Part shown: positions 8,548 to 17,100 of the stretch, piece by piece
How positions within the stretch are numbered: the stretch's first letter is position 1
Layout of the letters: each line of letters begins with the position of its first letter
Assembly (NCBI GenBank): GCA_050246915.1
Contig: JBFWVD010000005.1
Coordinates: forward strand, 62,001-126,000
Direction of reading: 5' to 3'
Length of the DNA: 64,000 bases
Source: JBFWVD01 sp050246915
Lineage (GTDB): Bacteria; Actinomycetota; Acidimicrobiia; Acidimicrobiales; Ilumatobacteraceae
The notes under the pieces: generated by a model
What the model saw: the letters and a program-made list of their open reading frames with translations, nothing else
Database searches by the model: none
Told to the model about the DNA's origin: nothing
Program-made: the position numbers and the translations under genes

Positions 8548-8697
8548 TTCGTCGCTGGCTCGGAGCGAATATTCGTGCACGGCGATGAGGCCCATGCCGG
8601 GGTCACCGCACGAATCCTGGAACGCGGGGTCGATCATGGCGAGACCAGGGTCGTGGTCCTTCCAATCGTCGATGCGTCGTGCTCGGCGCATCGACAT
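8461..8697 (-). CDS. Possible small protein (78 aa), unrecognised
   Basis: An open frame on the minus strand covers the gap between the phosphotransferase and the AI-2E exporter. Its first part (RRIDDWKDHDPGLAMIDPAF, then CGDPGMGLIAVHEYSL) has high third-position GC and reads like real protein. The last 29 codons overlap the 3' end of the phosphotransferase frame antisense. No family was recognised. It could be a genuine small gene or a decayed remnant. Confidence 0.28.
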   Translation of the reverse strand: MSMRRARRIDDWKDHDPGLAMIDPAFQDSCGDPGMGLIAVHEYSLRASDESAERSRQPFGVSERGAAQLGEALTLLGR

Positions 8698-8738
8698 CGG
8701 TGGCAACTGTCGATGGTCGTGGCCCATGACCGATCGGA

Positions 8739-9800
8739 TCACCCGGTGAGTGCGTCGAACCGTCGGCGCCGGACCAGGACACCGGTGACGGCAACGATGC
8801 TGGCCGCGATGGGCACTGCGGCGAAGGCCCCGAGGAGGCCGGCGGTCTCGATGCCCACGGCAAGGCTCGCCAGCACAGCCAACGGATGGATCTTCAGGAA
8901 CCGCCCGTAGATCACCGGAGCGAGCAGATCGTTGTCCAGCTGCTGCACCAGCAACACGACGGCGGCAACGATGAGTGCCGGCGCGGTCCCGGCGGTGACG
9001 AGAGCGACGGCGATGGCGATCGCGCCGGCCGCGATGGCGCCGACGAACGGAACGAACGCAGAGATGACGGTGAGGAGGCCGACGACGAACGCCAGGTCGC
9101 TGCCGACCAGAGCGAGGGTGATCGTCACGACGACCCCCTCCACCAACCCGAGCACCAGTGCACCCCTGATGTACCCGGCGAGCGCGTCGTGGACAGCGTC
9201 GAGCGCGGCCTGGCCATCATCACGGCGATGCGACGGAAGTACTCCGACGAGCCAATCGCACATGGTCCGGCCGTCGCGCACGAAGAAGAACGTGGCGACG
9301 ATGGCGAACAACAACGCGGCGGCCAGCGAGCCAACCGCTCGGATGCCGCGCAACACCGCTCCGGTGCCGATGGCGTCGACCTCTGTGCCTTCGATTTCGG
9401 CACGGACGCGCTGGACGTCGTTTCCATCGAGGCCGAACGGTCGCTGTTCATCGACCCACGCTTCAAGACGATCGGCCGCCCGACGGACTTCGTCATCGAG
9501 CTGCTGGAACTCGCCTGTCAGCGCGGGGACAACGAGGAATCCGAACCCCACGATCGCACCGATGAACAGTGCGACCGTCATGGCCGATGCCAACGACCGA
9601 CCGATCCCGACCCGCATGAGCCAGCGACGTATTGGCGACAATGCCACCGCCGCGAGCAGGGCGATGAAGAGCGGAAGGACCACCAGACGGAGGCGCCACA
9701 GAACCCAAGCGGCGGCGAACACCACGATCATGATCCCGACCACGTGCCACGAGGCCCTGCCCCAACGGTTGAGCGACGATCCGCCTTCCGGTACGCGCAT
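8739..9800 (-). CDS. AI-2E family transporter / PerM-like permease
   Basis: 353 aa. It starts with a pair of membrane helices (HVVGIMIVVFAAAWVLWRL, LVVLPLFIALLAAVALSPI), then the extracytoplasmic amphipathic stretch (QQLDDEVRRAADRLEAW). The conserved C-terminal block follows: GYIRGALVLGLVEGVVV, FVPFVGAIAAGAIAIAVAL and QQLDNDLLAPVIYGRFLKIHPL. The motif QQL-x-N-x-xLxPxIxG is the hallmark of the AI-2E/PerM/YdiK family, whose members export small molecules or act as ion antiporters. The ATG at 9800 has GGGAGG upstream; the longer frame to 9971 has no such support. It is divergent from the next gene. Confidence 0.88.
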   Translation of the reverse strand: MRVPEGGSSLNRWGRASWHVVGIMIVVFAAAWVLWRLRLVVLPLFIALLAAVALSPIRRWLMRVGIGRSLASAMTVALFIGAIVGFGFLVVPALTGEFQQLDDEVRRAADRLEAWVDEQRPFGLDGNDVQRVRAEIEGTEVDAIGTGAVLRGIRAVGSLAAALLFAIVATFFFVRDGRTMCDWLVGVLPSHRRDDGQAALDAVHDALAGYIRGALVLGLVEGVVVTITLALVGSDLAFVVGLLTVISAFVPFVGAIAAGAIAIAVALVTAGTAPALIVAAVVLLVQQLDNDLLAPVIYGRFLKIHPLAVLASLAVGIETAGLLGAFAAVPIAASIVAVTGVLVRRRRFDALTG

Positions 9801-9931
9801 GGGGCCCTCCCCGACGACGTCGCAGGTGACTGCGACGTCGCCGCTCCTACCCGGCGAGCGATGTTCCAAACGCCAAGCGGGGCCCGGCGATCGGCCGTTT
9901 GTGCGCCGGTCGGTCGGGTACAAGCTCGGCT

Positions 9932-10417
9932 GTGTCGGAGACCTCCAAGCCAGATCAGTCCGGTGAGTCACTGAATGAGCGACTCCATCGTGAACTGGAG
10001 GAGCTGTACCACGAGCTGCGATCGATCATCCCGGGCGACGAAGTGCTGTTCGCGTTCTTGCTCACCGTGGCGTTCACCGAACGGTTCCGGCAGCTCGATG
10101 ACGTGGATCGATGGGTGTACTTCGCCACGCTGATGTGCTCAGGAGTGGCGTTGGTTCTCCTGCTGGCGCCGTCTGCCTTTCACCGCGTGCGCTTTCGCCA
10201 GCACGATCTCGAGATGATGCTCAAGGTGGCGACCGCCGAGATGATTGCTGCGTTGGTGCTGATCTCGCTGGCCATCACCGGTGTCGTGTTCCTCATCACC
10301 GACGTGATGTTCGCCCGTCGATGGGCGTCCACGTTGTTGGCAGGAGTCATGTTCGGGCTCACGTCGCTGTTGTGGTGGGCTCACCCGCTCTATCGACGTC
10401 GGGAAGCGACTCGGTGA
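9932..10417 (+). CDS. DUF6328-like four-helix membrane protein
   Basis: About 161 aa. A cytosolic N-terminal helix (SLNERLHRELEELYHELRSIIPG) precedes four hydrophobic segments: VLFAFLLTVAFTERF, VYFATLMCSGVALVLLLAPSAFHRV, MIAALVLISLAITGVVFLI and WASTLLAGVMFGLTSLLWW. The pattern 'L...LR...PG..VLFAFLL...F..RF' and the later 'SAFHRVRFRQHD' are characteristic of DUF6328 proteins, which are actinobacterial membrane proteins of unknown function. GTG at 9932 is chosen because the preceding residues are low quality; TTG at 9899 is the alternative. No clear ribosome site is seen, so the message may be leaderless. Confidence 0.75.
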   Translation: MSETSKPDQSGESLNERLHRELEELYHELRSIIPGDEVLFAFLLTVAFTERFRQLDDVDRWVYFATLMCSGVALVLLLAPSAFHRVRFRQHDLEMMLKVATAEMIAALVLISLAITGVVFLITDVMFARRWASTLLAGVMFGLTSLLWWAHPLYRRREATR

Positions 10418-10518
10418 TCAACAGCATCGTCGGCGTGCGGCACCCAGCGAGATCCATACCGGGATTCGCGAAGAGGAGTTGGGCTCGCGACGCGGGAACG
10501 TCCGGATCTGGCTGCGCG

Positions 10519-11115
10519 TCAGAGGTCATCGATGTCGACCGTGAACCTCATTTCGATCTCTGCCGCGATGTCGGCCCGCCGTCGACGCGCCTCGCGAAGA
10601 GAGGGTACGCCGACGCTCCGCCGAAGCCCATGTGGCCCGATGATCTCGCACTGCCATCGCCCGCAGATGAATCGGATGGTCGCGACCACGAGAGCAACCA
10701 GCAGAGCGAGTATCGCTTCGAGAGCGACGACCGCAAGAGCGACGAGAGTGAACAGCAGCACCGCGATTGCCACGAACGAGGCTGCTTCGTCGGTTGCATC
10801 GACGAGCTTCCTGGGATGGGCGATCTCCTCGCGGCTCACCCCGGCCGCGTCGACTCCTGACATCTCACGACGTCGTCGGTCATCGAGACGCATGGCGAGC
10901 AGCCGCTTGGACGTCCAGAACTTCAGCGGGTAGGGCGCGAGCGATATGCGTACCAGCCATCGGGCACCCGAGCGATCGGCGACCGTTGCGGATCGATCCG
11001 CGCCGATCAATGCAACACGTCCCGCTCGAACCAACACGAACACGATCGACCCGACAGCGAATCCGACCGCAATCGAGACGACACCACCCACCAACTCGAC
11101 CACGATCTCGCCCAT
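10519..11115 (-). CDS. Uncharacterised membrane protein (198 aa)
   Basis: One N-terminal membrane helix (VELVGGVVSIAVGFAVGSIVFVLV, about 5-30) is followed by a basic cytosolic part (ARWLVRISLAPYPLKFW, LDDRRRREM). A long hydrophobic region at about 110-150 (ASFVAIAVLLFTLVALAVVALEAILALLVALVVAT) is probably two helices. A charged C-terminal domain (GPHGLRRSVGVPSLREARRRRADIAAEIEMRF) follows. No family was recognised. It is the last chromosomal gene before the integrative element and starts only about 50 bp from the left att repeat, so its promoter lies at or inside the att repeat. Integration may therefore have changed its regulation. Confidence 0.6.
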   Translation of the reverse strand: MGEIVVELVGGVVSIAVGFAVGSIVFVLVRAGRVALIGADRSATVADRSGARWLVRISLAPYPLKFWTSKRLLAMRLDDRRRREMSGVDAAGVSREEIAHPRKLVDATDEAASFVAIAVLLFTLVALAVVALEAILALLVALVVATIRFICGRWQCEIIGPHGLRRSVGVPSLREARRRRADIAAEIEMRFTVDIDDL

Positions 11116-11162
11116 GGCGCGATGCTCCCACTGTCGGCGCGGACCTGCTCGTCATGCAAAAG

Positions 11163-11242
<80 letters not shown>

Positions 11243-11310
11243 CACAAGCGACCTCGCCGCTGCCACCTCGCCGGATCTCCATTTGCCCAGCTAAATCGTC
11301 CTTTTGCGCT

Positions 11311-11350
11311 TACCGCTGGAGACCGTTCGTGACCGCTGGTGACCATCCGT
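11311..11350. repeat. Four tandem 10-bp repeats upstream of the integrase
   Basis: Four consecutive 10-mers read TACCGCTGGA, GACCGTTCGT, GACCGCTGGT and GACCATCCGT, with consensus roughly GACCryyvGT. A period of exactly one helical turn, 69-108 bp inside attL and 55-94 bp before the integrase start, suits a binding array for the integrase, an excisionase or the element's HTH protein. It may also control the integrase promoter. The function is inferred. Confidence 0.6.
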
Positions 11351-11373
11351 AAGGCCGCGGTGAGGCCGCGACG
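11351..11373. repeat. Putative integrase arm-type site, left copy
   Basis: A 23-bp sequence matching 19206-19228 near the right end at 21 of 23 positions, in the same orientation. Each copy itself contains two AGGCCGCG units 11 bp apart. Paired short repeats just inside both ends are what the N-terminal arm-binding domain of tyrosine integrases recognises. The integrase here has such a domain. Confidence 0.55.
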
Positions 11374-11404
11374 GCGGTAAGGTCGTCCGCCGAGGAGGTG
11401 GGCG

Positions 11405-12523
11405 GTGGCGGCACGTCGGCGGCGAACTCGAACGACGGGGACGGTCATCCTCAACGCGTCGGGAACGTGGCGGGCGCGTCTCCACACCGCCGACGGCAGT
11501 CGCGTTTCGCTCGGTTCGTTCCGTACGCGGGTCGAAGCGGAGCGGGCCCTTGCCGTTGCGGTTGGTGCGCAGGCGACAGGTCGATTCGTCAGTCCTCGCT
11601 CCGGCAAGGTCCCGTTCGAGGAATACGCGCGGGACTGGCTGAACCATCGTCCCGGGCTTCGGCCCACCACGTTCGAGCTCTACGAAGGAATGCTCCGGTG
11701 CCATCTCGTGCCGACCTTCGGTCCGGTGCTCCTCGCCGACATCACTGCGCCAATGGTGCGGCGCTGGTTCACCACGGCACAGAAGTCGGGCCGTCCCGCG
11801 CCGGTCACGTTGGCCAAGGTGTACCGACTGATGCGGACCATCCTGAACACCGCGGTCGAGGACGACCTCATCGTGAAGAACCCGTGCAACATCAAGGGCG
11901 CCGGCAACGAGCAATCGCCAGAGCGGCCGATCGCGACGATCGAACAGGTCGAAGCGATCGCTGACGCCATCGATCCGCGCTACCGCTCGCTCGTTCTCCT
12001 GGCGACGTACTGCACGCTTCGATCGGGTGAGCTGTTCGGACTGCAACGACGGCACATCGACCTTGCCGCGCGGACGGTCACTGTCGAGCAACAGGTGAAG
12101 TACCTCGCCGATGGGCGGCTACTCCTCGGCACACCGAAGACGGCGGCGGGACGACGGACCGTCTCGATCCCCGCGAACTTGATGTCGGAGTTGGAGCGGC
12201 ATCTCGAGCAGTTCGCTGGGCTCGGCGAGGACGCGTGGGTGTTCCGCGGTCCGACTGGTGTGGTGCCTCGCTCATCGAACTGGAGCGTCTATTGGCGCAA
12301 GGTGACCGCGTCGGTCGGTATCGAGGGACTGCACTTCCACGATCTTCGCCACACGGGCAACACGCTCGCGGCGTCGACTGGTGCGAGCACCAAGGAACTC
12401 ATGGCCCGCATGGGTCACGCGTCAACCAGAGCGGCGCTGATCTATCAACACGCCACACGCGAACGTGACGACGCCATTGCGTCGGCGCTCGACGCCATGA
12501 TCGCCGCGAGCAGGACATCATGA
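11405..12523 (+). CDS. Tyrosine-family site-specific integrase of the tRNA-Gly element
   Basis: 372 aa phage-type integrase that catalyses insertion and excision at the att repeats. Residues 15-60 form the AP2-like arm-binding domain (GTWRARLHTADGSRVSLGSF, then R-T-R-x-EAERAL). About 70-165 is the SAM-like core-binding domain, and 175-365 the catalytic domain. The full catalytic set is visible: R206 (TLRSGEL), K245 (GTPKTAAGRR), H312 and R315 (HDLRHTG), H338 (MGHAS), Y347 (IYQHA). GTG at 11405 is 6 nt after GAGGAGG. It overlaps the PIN gene by 4 nt (ATGA), an unusual coupling of recombinase and nuclease expression. It appears intact, so the element is potentially active. Confidence 0.95.
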   Translation: MAARRRRTRTTGTVILNASGTWRARLHTADGSRVSLGSFRTRVEAERALAVAVGAQATGRFVSPRSGKVPFEEYARDWLNHRPGLRPTTFELYEGMLRCHLVPTFGPVLLADITAPMVRRWFTTAQKSGRPAPVTLAKVYRLMRTILNTAVEDDLIVKNPCNIKGAGNEQSPERPIATIEQVEAIADAIDPRYRSLVLLATYCTLRSGELFGLQRRHIDLAARTVTVEQQVKYLADGRLLLGTPKTAAGRRTVSIPANLMSELERHLEQFAGLGEDAWVFRGPTGVVPRSSNWSVYWRKVTASVGIEGLHFHDLRHTGNTLAASTGASTKELMARMGHASTRAALIYQHATRERDDAIASALDAMIAASRTS

Positions 12524-13089
12524 ACGGGCTCGCGGACATCGGATTCGGGAGTTACCCGCTCCCGCTCGTGATGTTCGACGCCAACGTGCTGTTCCAGGCC
12601 GCGGTGACGAGGTTCCTCCTCGGCGCTGCTCAGTCGGGAACATGCCGGGTCGTGTGGACCGAGGAGATCGCGGAGGAGACGTGCCGGAACCTCATGGCCG
12701 CCGGTCGACCCGGTGCACTCATCGCCTTCGAGCAGAACGGTCGGCTGGTCTTCGATCCCGTAGTGCCGGCGAGTTCGAGGTCGTGGGCCGGTCGCTTGCT
12801 CCGCACCGACCCGAAGGATCGGCATGTGCTTGCTGCCGCGGGACGGAACAAGGTGCAGGTGCTGGTGACCGACAACGTCAGGGACTTCGATCGGGAGGAG
12901 GTGCGGGAGTTGGACATCGTGATAGCGACGTCCCGGGAGTTCGCCGCGCACATCGCAGAGCGATTCCCATTGGCACTGGTGCGCCACATCGAGCGAGTCC
13001 CGCCGGAGCGGTTCTCGCGCTACGTCGCTCTGCTCGAACGACAGCTTCCCGAGGCGATGGCGTTGCTCGCTTCGTACCTGCGGGACTGA
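12520..13089 (+). CDS. PIN-domain ribonuclease (VapC-like toxin candidate)
   Basis: 189 aa. The PIN fold is seen at residues 15-140: D20 (VMFDANVLF), an acidic cluster E48/E49/E53 (TEEIAEE), D100 (TDPKDRHVLAAA) and D118 (VLVTDNVRDF). Together these form the expected metal-binding acidic site of a single-strand RNase. The C-terminal part (about 140-189, helical, ERFSRYVALLERQLPEAMALLASYL) is the extension common to PIN_3/VapC-like proteins paired with HTH antitoxins. Its start overlaps the integrase stop. The HTH gene on the opposite strand ends 4 nt away and is the likely antitoxin. Its cargo role may be toxin-antitoxin stabilisation of the element or defence. Confidence 0.85.
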   Translation: MNGLADIGFGSYPLPLVMFDANVLFQAAVTRFLLGAAQSGTCRVVWTEEIAEETCRNLMAAGRPGALIAFEQNGRLVFDPVVPASSRSWAGRLLRTDPKDRHVLAAAGRNKVQVLVTDNVRDFDREEVRELDIVIATSREFAAHIAERFPLALVRHIERVPPERFSRYVALLERQLPEAMALLASYLRD

Positions 13090-13093
13090 TCGC

Positions 13094-13501
13094 CTACTCC
13101 TCGTCGAGGAACTCCCAGGTGAGTTCTTCACGCCGGCGCTGGTCCTCCGCTCGCCGGAAGGCGATGAGGTCGCCGAGCCGCACTCGTCGCTTCGAGCCCG
13201 ATTTCGTGATCGGGACATCGCCGCGATCCATCAGCGTGGTGAGCCATGGTCGGGAGACCCCGAGGATCTCTGCTGCCCGCTCCGTTCCGAGCTGGAGATC
13301 GGACGGCGCGACTGTGACGTCGCGTCCCTCGCTGAGGTCCTGCAGGAGCTCAGCCAACTTGGCGATGGAATTGGCGGGCAGTTCGGCCGACGTGTCTCCG
13401 ATGGACACCCGCACAGCTCTGCCGGCTGACGACTCCCGTTCCGCGGCGTCGGCCAAGCGAGAGATTCCGCGGACTTGGGAGGAACGGGTCCTGGTTGGCA
13501 T
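13094..13501 (-). CDS. HTH (MerR/excisionase-type) protein, probable antitoxin for the PIN protein or excisionase
   Basis: 135 aa. Residues 70-118 are a winged helix-turn-helix of the HTH_17/excisionase class (LGTERAAEILGVSRPWLTTL, then the wing SGSKRRVRLGDL). The N-terminal 60 residues are helical (SIAKLAELLQDL), and the acidic tail REELTWEFLDEE could wrap a partner. Proteins of this make are common partners of PIN-domain toxins, usually in one operon. Here the two genes are convergent, with stops 4 nt apart. It may also be the element's recombination directionality factor. The start at 13501 faces the 177-bp region from which the cargo operon leaves, so it could repress both directions. Confidence 0.8.
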   Translation of the reverse strand: MPTRTRSSQVRGISRLADAAERESSAGRAVRVSIGDTSAELPANSIAKLAELLQDLSEGRDVTVAPSDLQLGTERAAEILGVSRPWLTTLMDRGDVPITKSGSKRRVRLGDLIAFRRAEDQRRREELTWEFLDEE

Positions 13502-13678
13502 GCCTGGAGCGTACGGAGTGTTTCGATTAAACGCAACCCCCTTCCCCTCGCCTCACAGATAATCACCAAAGTGGTGTGCACGTTGGCGAGCTCATGATTC
13601 GCGTGTACCCCGTGGCTGCCCGGGATGAGGCACGGAAGTGAATGAGCGCTCGACAACTGGAGCGAAAACGGGCACCTT
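13502..13678. promoter_or_regulatory. Divergent control region between the HTH gene and the cargo operon
   Basis: 177 bp, less GC-rich than its surroundings, separating the HTH gene (leftward) from the beta-grasp/DUF4132 operon (rightward). A GATAAT hexamer at 13558-13563 could be a rightward -10 box. TTTAAT on the minus strand (13531-13526) lies about 25 bp before the HTH start and could serve a nearly leaderless leftward message. The -35 elements are weak, so these are tentative. The place is natural for an HTH operator. Confidence 0.35.
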
Positions 13679-14107
13679 GTGCGGGTGGCGACAGCAGTTC
13701 AGGTAGAAGTGGTGTTGGCGGGCCGAAAGCGAGCGGGACTTGCCGAGCACACCGTCGTTGTTGACCTCGGTACCAGCCCGACGCTCGCGGATCTGATCGG
13801 TGCGGTCGTCACTGCGAGCGTGACGGCGTTCGACGCCCGCCGCGAGGAGCGCAGCTTCGTTTCGGTGCTCACAGAGTCGGCGTTGGAGGACAGTGTGAGT
13901 GCCGGAGCGGTCCGTAGCGGCGGCACTGAGACGCCGCCGCCCCCTCCGCTTGCGGAAGCGGTCGCGACCGCTCTACTGGCATTCACCGATGGGCTGTTCC
14001 AGGTGTTCGTCGACGAGGAGCCCGTCGAGAACCTCGAGTCCAAGGTCTCGGTCGGCGAAGGGACACGCCTGTTGTTCTTGCGGCTCGTGGCGCTCGCCGG
14101 CGGCTGA
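13679..14107 (+). CDS. Candidate ubiquitin-like beta-grasp protein (MoaD/ThiS type) ending in Gly-Gly
   Basis: 142 aa with no family I can name. It reads like a MoaD/ThiS protein split by an insert. Strand 1 is VQVEVVLAGRK, strand 2 EHTVVVDLG, then SPTLADLIGAVV as the first helix. After about 60 residues containing a PPPPP run, it continues VFVDEEPVENLESKVSVGEG and then TRLLFLRLVALAGG at the exact C-terminus. The sulphur carriers end in the same way ('V-N-G-E-x-V.....L-x-x-G-D-x-V-x-x-x-P-P-V-A-G-G'). The free Gly-Gly end suggests adenylation or conjugation by an E1-like enzyme, but none is in the element. GTG 13679 or GTG 13685 may be the start. The DUF4132 gene begins 2 nt after the stop. 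The fold call is inferred by eye. Confidence 0.55.
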   Translation: MRVATAVQVEVVLAGRKRAGLAEHTVVVDLGTSPTLADLIGAVVTASVTAFDARREERSFVSVLTESALEDSVSAGAVRSGGTETPPPPPLAEAVATALLAFTDGLFQVFVDEEPVENLESKVSVGEGTRLLFLRLVALAGG

Positions 14108-14109
14108 TC

Positions 14110-17100
14110 ATGATCAACGCCGAAGAGGCCAAGGCGCGGCTCTCATCGATGGCTCGACCTGGTTGGCGTGAGGACGCGCTCCGACGCGTTTCTCGCCTGC
14201 CTCGCTCGCTTCGGCCCATCGCCACCACGGTGCTCGAGACCGTTGCGACGACGCATCGCCCGGGGCTCGATGCCGAGTACCAACGTCGGCTCGAGGAGGC
14301 CGGCGCTGCGATCGACCGTTTGTCCGACAAGGACCGCCTCGCCCTCATGTCGACGCTCGCCCCTCGGCTGGGGGTGGTGTTGTCGCGCTGGTGGGTGGAC
14401 GCGATTGGGCAGCCGTACCTATCCGGTTGGGCCCGTAGAGCATTTCGCGCGCCGCAGTCGCCGAGCATCAGCTTGCCGGCACGATCACAGGGGCTCCGCC
14501 AGCTGGTCTGGTATGTCGGGCCATTCGAGCCCGACGCTGCCTGGGTCGCGGCATGGGCTCCACACATCCCCGCGACGCCCGGTTCTTACACATCGATGTT
14601 CGGCCACATGCTGGCGGGACCGCTGCTCTCCGCCGCTATCGACGTCGGAGGGCCCGATGGCGAGCAAGTGCTTCGGACGCTCATCGATGTCGGCAACGGT
14701 GATCACCCCGTCGGTTCCATGGGTCGCCATGTGATCGTTGGCTTGTTGGGCTCCTCGCGTATCGAGGGCTGGGAGTTCATCGAGCGACTCCTGCTTGCGG
14801 CCCAGCGTCAAGAAGGGTTGCGCCAGTCAATCCTCGAGTCGGTGGACGAGGCGCACCCCCAGGCATTCACTCGGATGCTCGACTTCGTGGTCGAGCACGA
14901 TCTGTTGCGATTCGCGGCGGCGGTCCGCGCCGCTGGGGTGTGGCTCGGTGTCGAGGGCGATGTCGAGGTCACGCCGCAGATCGCCCGTCGGCTGGCGTCG
15001 CTGAGTCTCTACCGCCGGGACCCGGACGTATGCCGGGCGGCGCTCACCGACGGCGATGCGTGGGAGACCTACCTTGCCTTGTTTGCGGTGGCGATGCACG
15101 ATGTCATCCCCGCCCTGGAGTGGGCTGAGGTCGTGATGCGGCGGCCGACCGCTGACGTTCGCGCTGCGGCCGTGCGGTTCCTCGCCACCACACAGCTGAC
15201 ATCGGCGACGGCGCGAGTGTTGGGGGCTCTCGACGATCCGTCGCTCGAGGTGGCAGCGCTGGCCAACACCTTCCTGTATTTCGGTTCCCGCGACGCCATT
15301 CATCCGCCCGATGCGTTCGAACGACTCGAGCGTTTTGCTCATCGATTGCCGCCCGGCAACCGGACCGGTGAGGTGGTGGGTATCGAGACGAGCGGTCCCT
15401 CGCTCGCTCGTGACTCGGTGCTGGGCAAGATGCTGTCAGTTCGCGGGCCGCGACCGCTGGGGAGGTTGGTGCCGTGGATCTCCGACATGGAGCCACACAC
15501 CCGGTCGTTGTTCGCTGAGGCTGCGGGAGAGTCGAAGCGTCTCTCGGCTGACGTACGCGAAGTGCTGGTACGACTTGTGGGTGATCGCTCCGGCCAGGTG
15601 CGCGCCGCCGCTGTCAAGGCGCTGAACGCACTCAGCCTCGATCCGGCCGAGGCCATCGTCATCGAGGATCTTCTGACACGAAAGGCTGGTGATCTCCGCC
15701 GGGGCGTGATTGGCTTGCTCGCACGTCAGAGCGCGCCGAACGCGGTGGCATCAGCTCGCCGGCTCTGGGCGGGCGGTGATCCGGCTCGGCGCGACGCGGC
15801 CTGCGAACTGCTCGGCTCACTTCCTCCAGGCACCGCAGGTGTCGGAGAGGCAATCGCTGAACTCGTCGCACAAGGTCTCACCGATCGTCAACGCGAGTTG
15901 CTTCGCATCGAGAACTCTGACATCGCTGGTGGAGACGGCGAGGTGGCTCCCTCACCGCTGTTCGACCGAGCACGAATGACTGCTGCACGGGCGCCGCGCC
16001 CGGCTGCGAGAGGGCGCGTCTTCGGTTCCGTGGCAGCAGCGCGGGTCGTCAGCGCGCTGGACGATCTCGCCCATGAACATCGAGACCGGGAGGTGACGAT
16101 CGTCGATTGGCAAGGTTCGACGAAGATGCTCCTCGCCGATGTGCGCTGGCTTCCGTCGCCGTTCGGAGGTGGACCGGTTTCTGATGGCGGCGCCGACACC
16201 GGGACGATGGTGCTTCCCGAGGTGTTCCACCACTGGTGGGAGAACCGTCCACCAGAGTGTCGGGAGATCGACGCCCTCGACGCGGCTCGCTCGCTGGTAC
16301 TCGTCGAAAGCGGTGCGCGGGTGGCGCCCTATGGGGCCAAGAACGCCGAGTGGTGGAGCCCAGCGCTTCGCCAGCTCATCGGACACGATCGTGGCGAGCT
16401 TCGTCACAGGACGCTCGTCGCCCACGTTCTGGAATGGCTCGTCGCGGAGTCGGCGGACGCCGACGTGATCGATGAGTGCATCGACGGTTACGAGGCTCTG
16501 CTTGCGCGTGTACCGGAGGCAGTGATCGCTGGGACCCCATTGTTGTTGCCCGATGATGCGAACCGGTTCGTGTACCGCTTCGATTGGCGGCACGTAGTCC
16601 TGCAATGCAGCTGGCATTCGATGTTGCATGGGCTCGTCGTGCGTCGGCCCGAAGCGTTCAACTCCGCACAGCTGTCGCGCATGATGGGCCTTGCTCGTTG
16701 GATCGATGAACCTGTGCCCGGCGCAACGCGCATCGCTGTCCCATCAGCTCTGCTGCTCGCCGCAGCACAAGCTGGGGTGGCGAGCGATGATGACATTCGC
16801 GATGGCCTTCTCGAGCCGGGGACGCAGCTGCTCAGCCACTTCACTCGGCGCAGGTCGCACTCAGCATCGTCCGCCTCGCCCCGAGTTGCTGCGGTCGCCG
16901 CCGAGACTCGCGACCGGATCGTCGAGATGGAGCGCAAGCGTGGAGACCTGCCGACACCAGCGAGCCGCGCTGCGAAGTCGATCAGCAGCATCTCGGGCGG
17001 AGAGCTCGCGATCGACCTCCTCGGTCGGCTCGGGAAGGGTTCGATCGCGCGCGGCTACGCGAGTGGGGTTGGCCGAGCAGAGGTGTACAGCCATCTCATT

